A stretch of 64,000 bases of DNA from Nitrosarchaeum sp. Lineage in GTDB: Archaea > Thermoproteota > Nitrososphaeria > Nitrososphaerales > Nitrosopumilaceae. The notes beneath the pieces were generated by a model that made no database searches, was not told the origin of the DNA, and was given only the letters and a program-made list of their open reading frames with translations. Where the stretch lies: positions 152,573-216,572 of the forward strand of contig NSIR01000002.1 in the NCBI GenBank assembly GCA_002737445.1. The letters run 5' to 3'. The position numbers and the translations under genes were made by a program. Shown piece after piece: positions 63,845 to 64,000 of the stretch. The first letter of the stretch is position 1. Every line of letters begins with the position of its first letter.

Positions 63845-64000
63845 ATGAAAACTGAAATTATCTTTGGATTTCTAATTTTAATAATAGGCTTCACTATTCC
63901 AGTTTTTGCAGAATCATTGATTTCTGTAGAAACAGATTCCAAATCATACACTGTGGGGGACATTATAATTATTTCAGGTAATGTGAGTACAGTCATTAAC
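63845..64000 (+). CDS. Exported protein, N-terminal part only
   Basis: The ATG at 63845 opens 52 codons to the window end. A signal peptide (about residues 4-22, EIIFGFLILIIGFTIPVFA) is followed by SVETDSKSYTVGDIIIISGN, which matches the start of the first domain of the neighbouring PEFG protein (VVATDKTSYQDGDTILVTGE). The two are likely paralogues. Whether it also ends in a PEFG signal is outside the window. Confidence 0.8.
   Translation, partial: MKTEIIFGFLILIIGFTIPVFAESLISVETDSKSYTVGDIIIISGNVSTVIN

Overview
The window is a gene-dense, AT-rich archaeal chromosome segment. It most likely comes from a marine ammonia-oxidising-type Thaumarchaeon (Nitrososphaerota, Nitrosopumilus-like). The reasons are: a single unsplit RNA polymerase A gene (other archaea usually carry separate A' and A'' genes); archaeal exosome, prefoldin, KEOPS and SRP genes; an F420 gamma-glutamyl ligase; a secreted protein ending in a PEFG-CTERM sorting tail; intron-containing tRNAs; and many TATA boxes about 26-30 nt upstream of start codons (leaderless transcripts), often with TTG or GTG starts. 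I saw no rRNA, CRISPR array, insertion sequence or prophage. No stretch above 300 bases lacks a gene.

Layout. 1-4.4 kb: two hypotheticals, two double-domain rhodaneses flanking an NAD kinase-NOB1 pair, and an XPF-type nuclease. 4.4-8.2 kb (minus): exosome superoperon SBDS-Rrp4-Rrp41-Rrp42-eL43-Pcc1-prefoldin beta. 8.3-11 kb (plus): Rpo3-L18e-L13-S9 and a sugar nucleotidyltransferase. 10.9-14.7 kb (minus): two complete aconitase-family isomerases in tandem, one bacterial-type LeuCD and one archaeal-type that may be homoaconitase. 14.8-17.6 kb: CofE and four unrecognised proteins. 17.6-20.5 kb: 2-oxoacid:ferredoxin oxidoreductase, then a 46-residue cysteine-rich microprotein, a 2-hydroxyacid dehydrogenase, small hypotheticals and L-2-hydroxyglutarate oxidase. 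24-31 kb (minus): tRNA-Ser, then the end of the spc-type operon L18-S5-L30-L15-SecY-adenylate kinase-DUF106-CMP kinase-Cbf5. 31-38.2 kb: ArgF, FtsY, prefoldin alpha, superoxide dismutase, a membrane subtilase and ATP-type PEP carboxykinase. 38.3-44.4 kb: L32e-L19e, DTD2, SecE-Spt5-L11, an Lrp regulator, L1-L10, a TRIC-like channel and L12. 45-52.9 kb: AlaRS-LeuRS, a geranylgeranyl-reductase-like flavoprotein, a YkgJ cysteine-cluster protein and a small hypothetical. 52.9-62.8 kb: tRNA-Gln with two introns, then (minus) RpoH-RpoB-RpoA-LSm-L30e-NusA-S12-S7. 63-64 kb: two exported proteins with related N-termini.

Most of the content is information processing: transcription, ribosome assembly, RNA decay, translocation and aminoacylation, with amino-acid and central carbon metabolism between. 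I found no obvious new defence or mobile system. The observations most worth a second look are: a PEP carboxykinase whose coding frame runs past any start codon and rejoins a promoter-linked ATG if one G is added; the tRNA-Gln with a D-loop intron; divergent gene pairs that appear to share one symmetric TATA element; two micro-ORFs; an FtsY with a C-terminal repeat extension ending in a motif usually found at the N-terminus; the doubled isomerase cluster; and the rearranged ribosomal operons.
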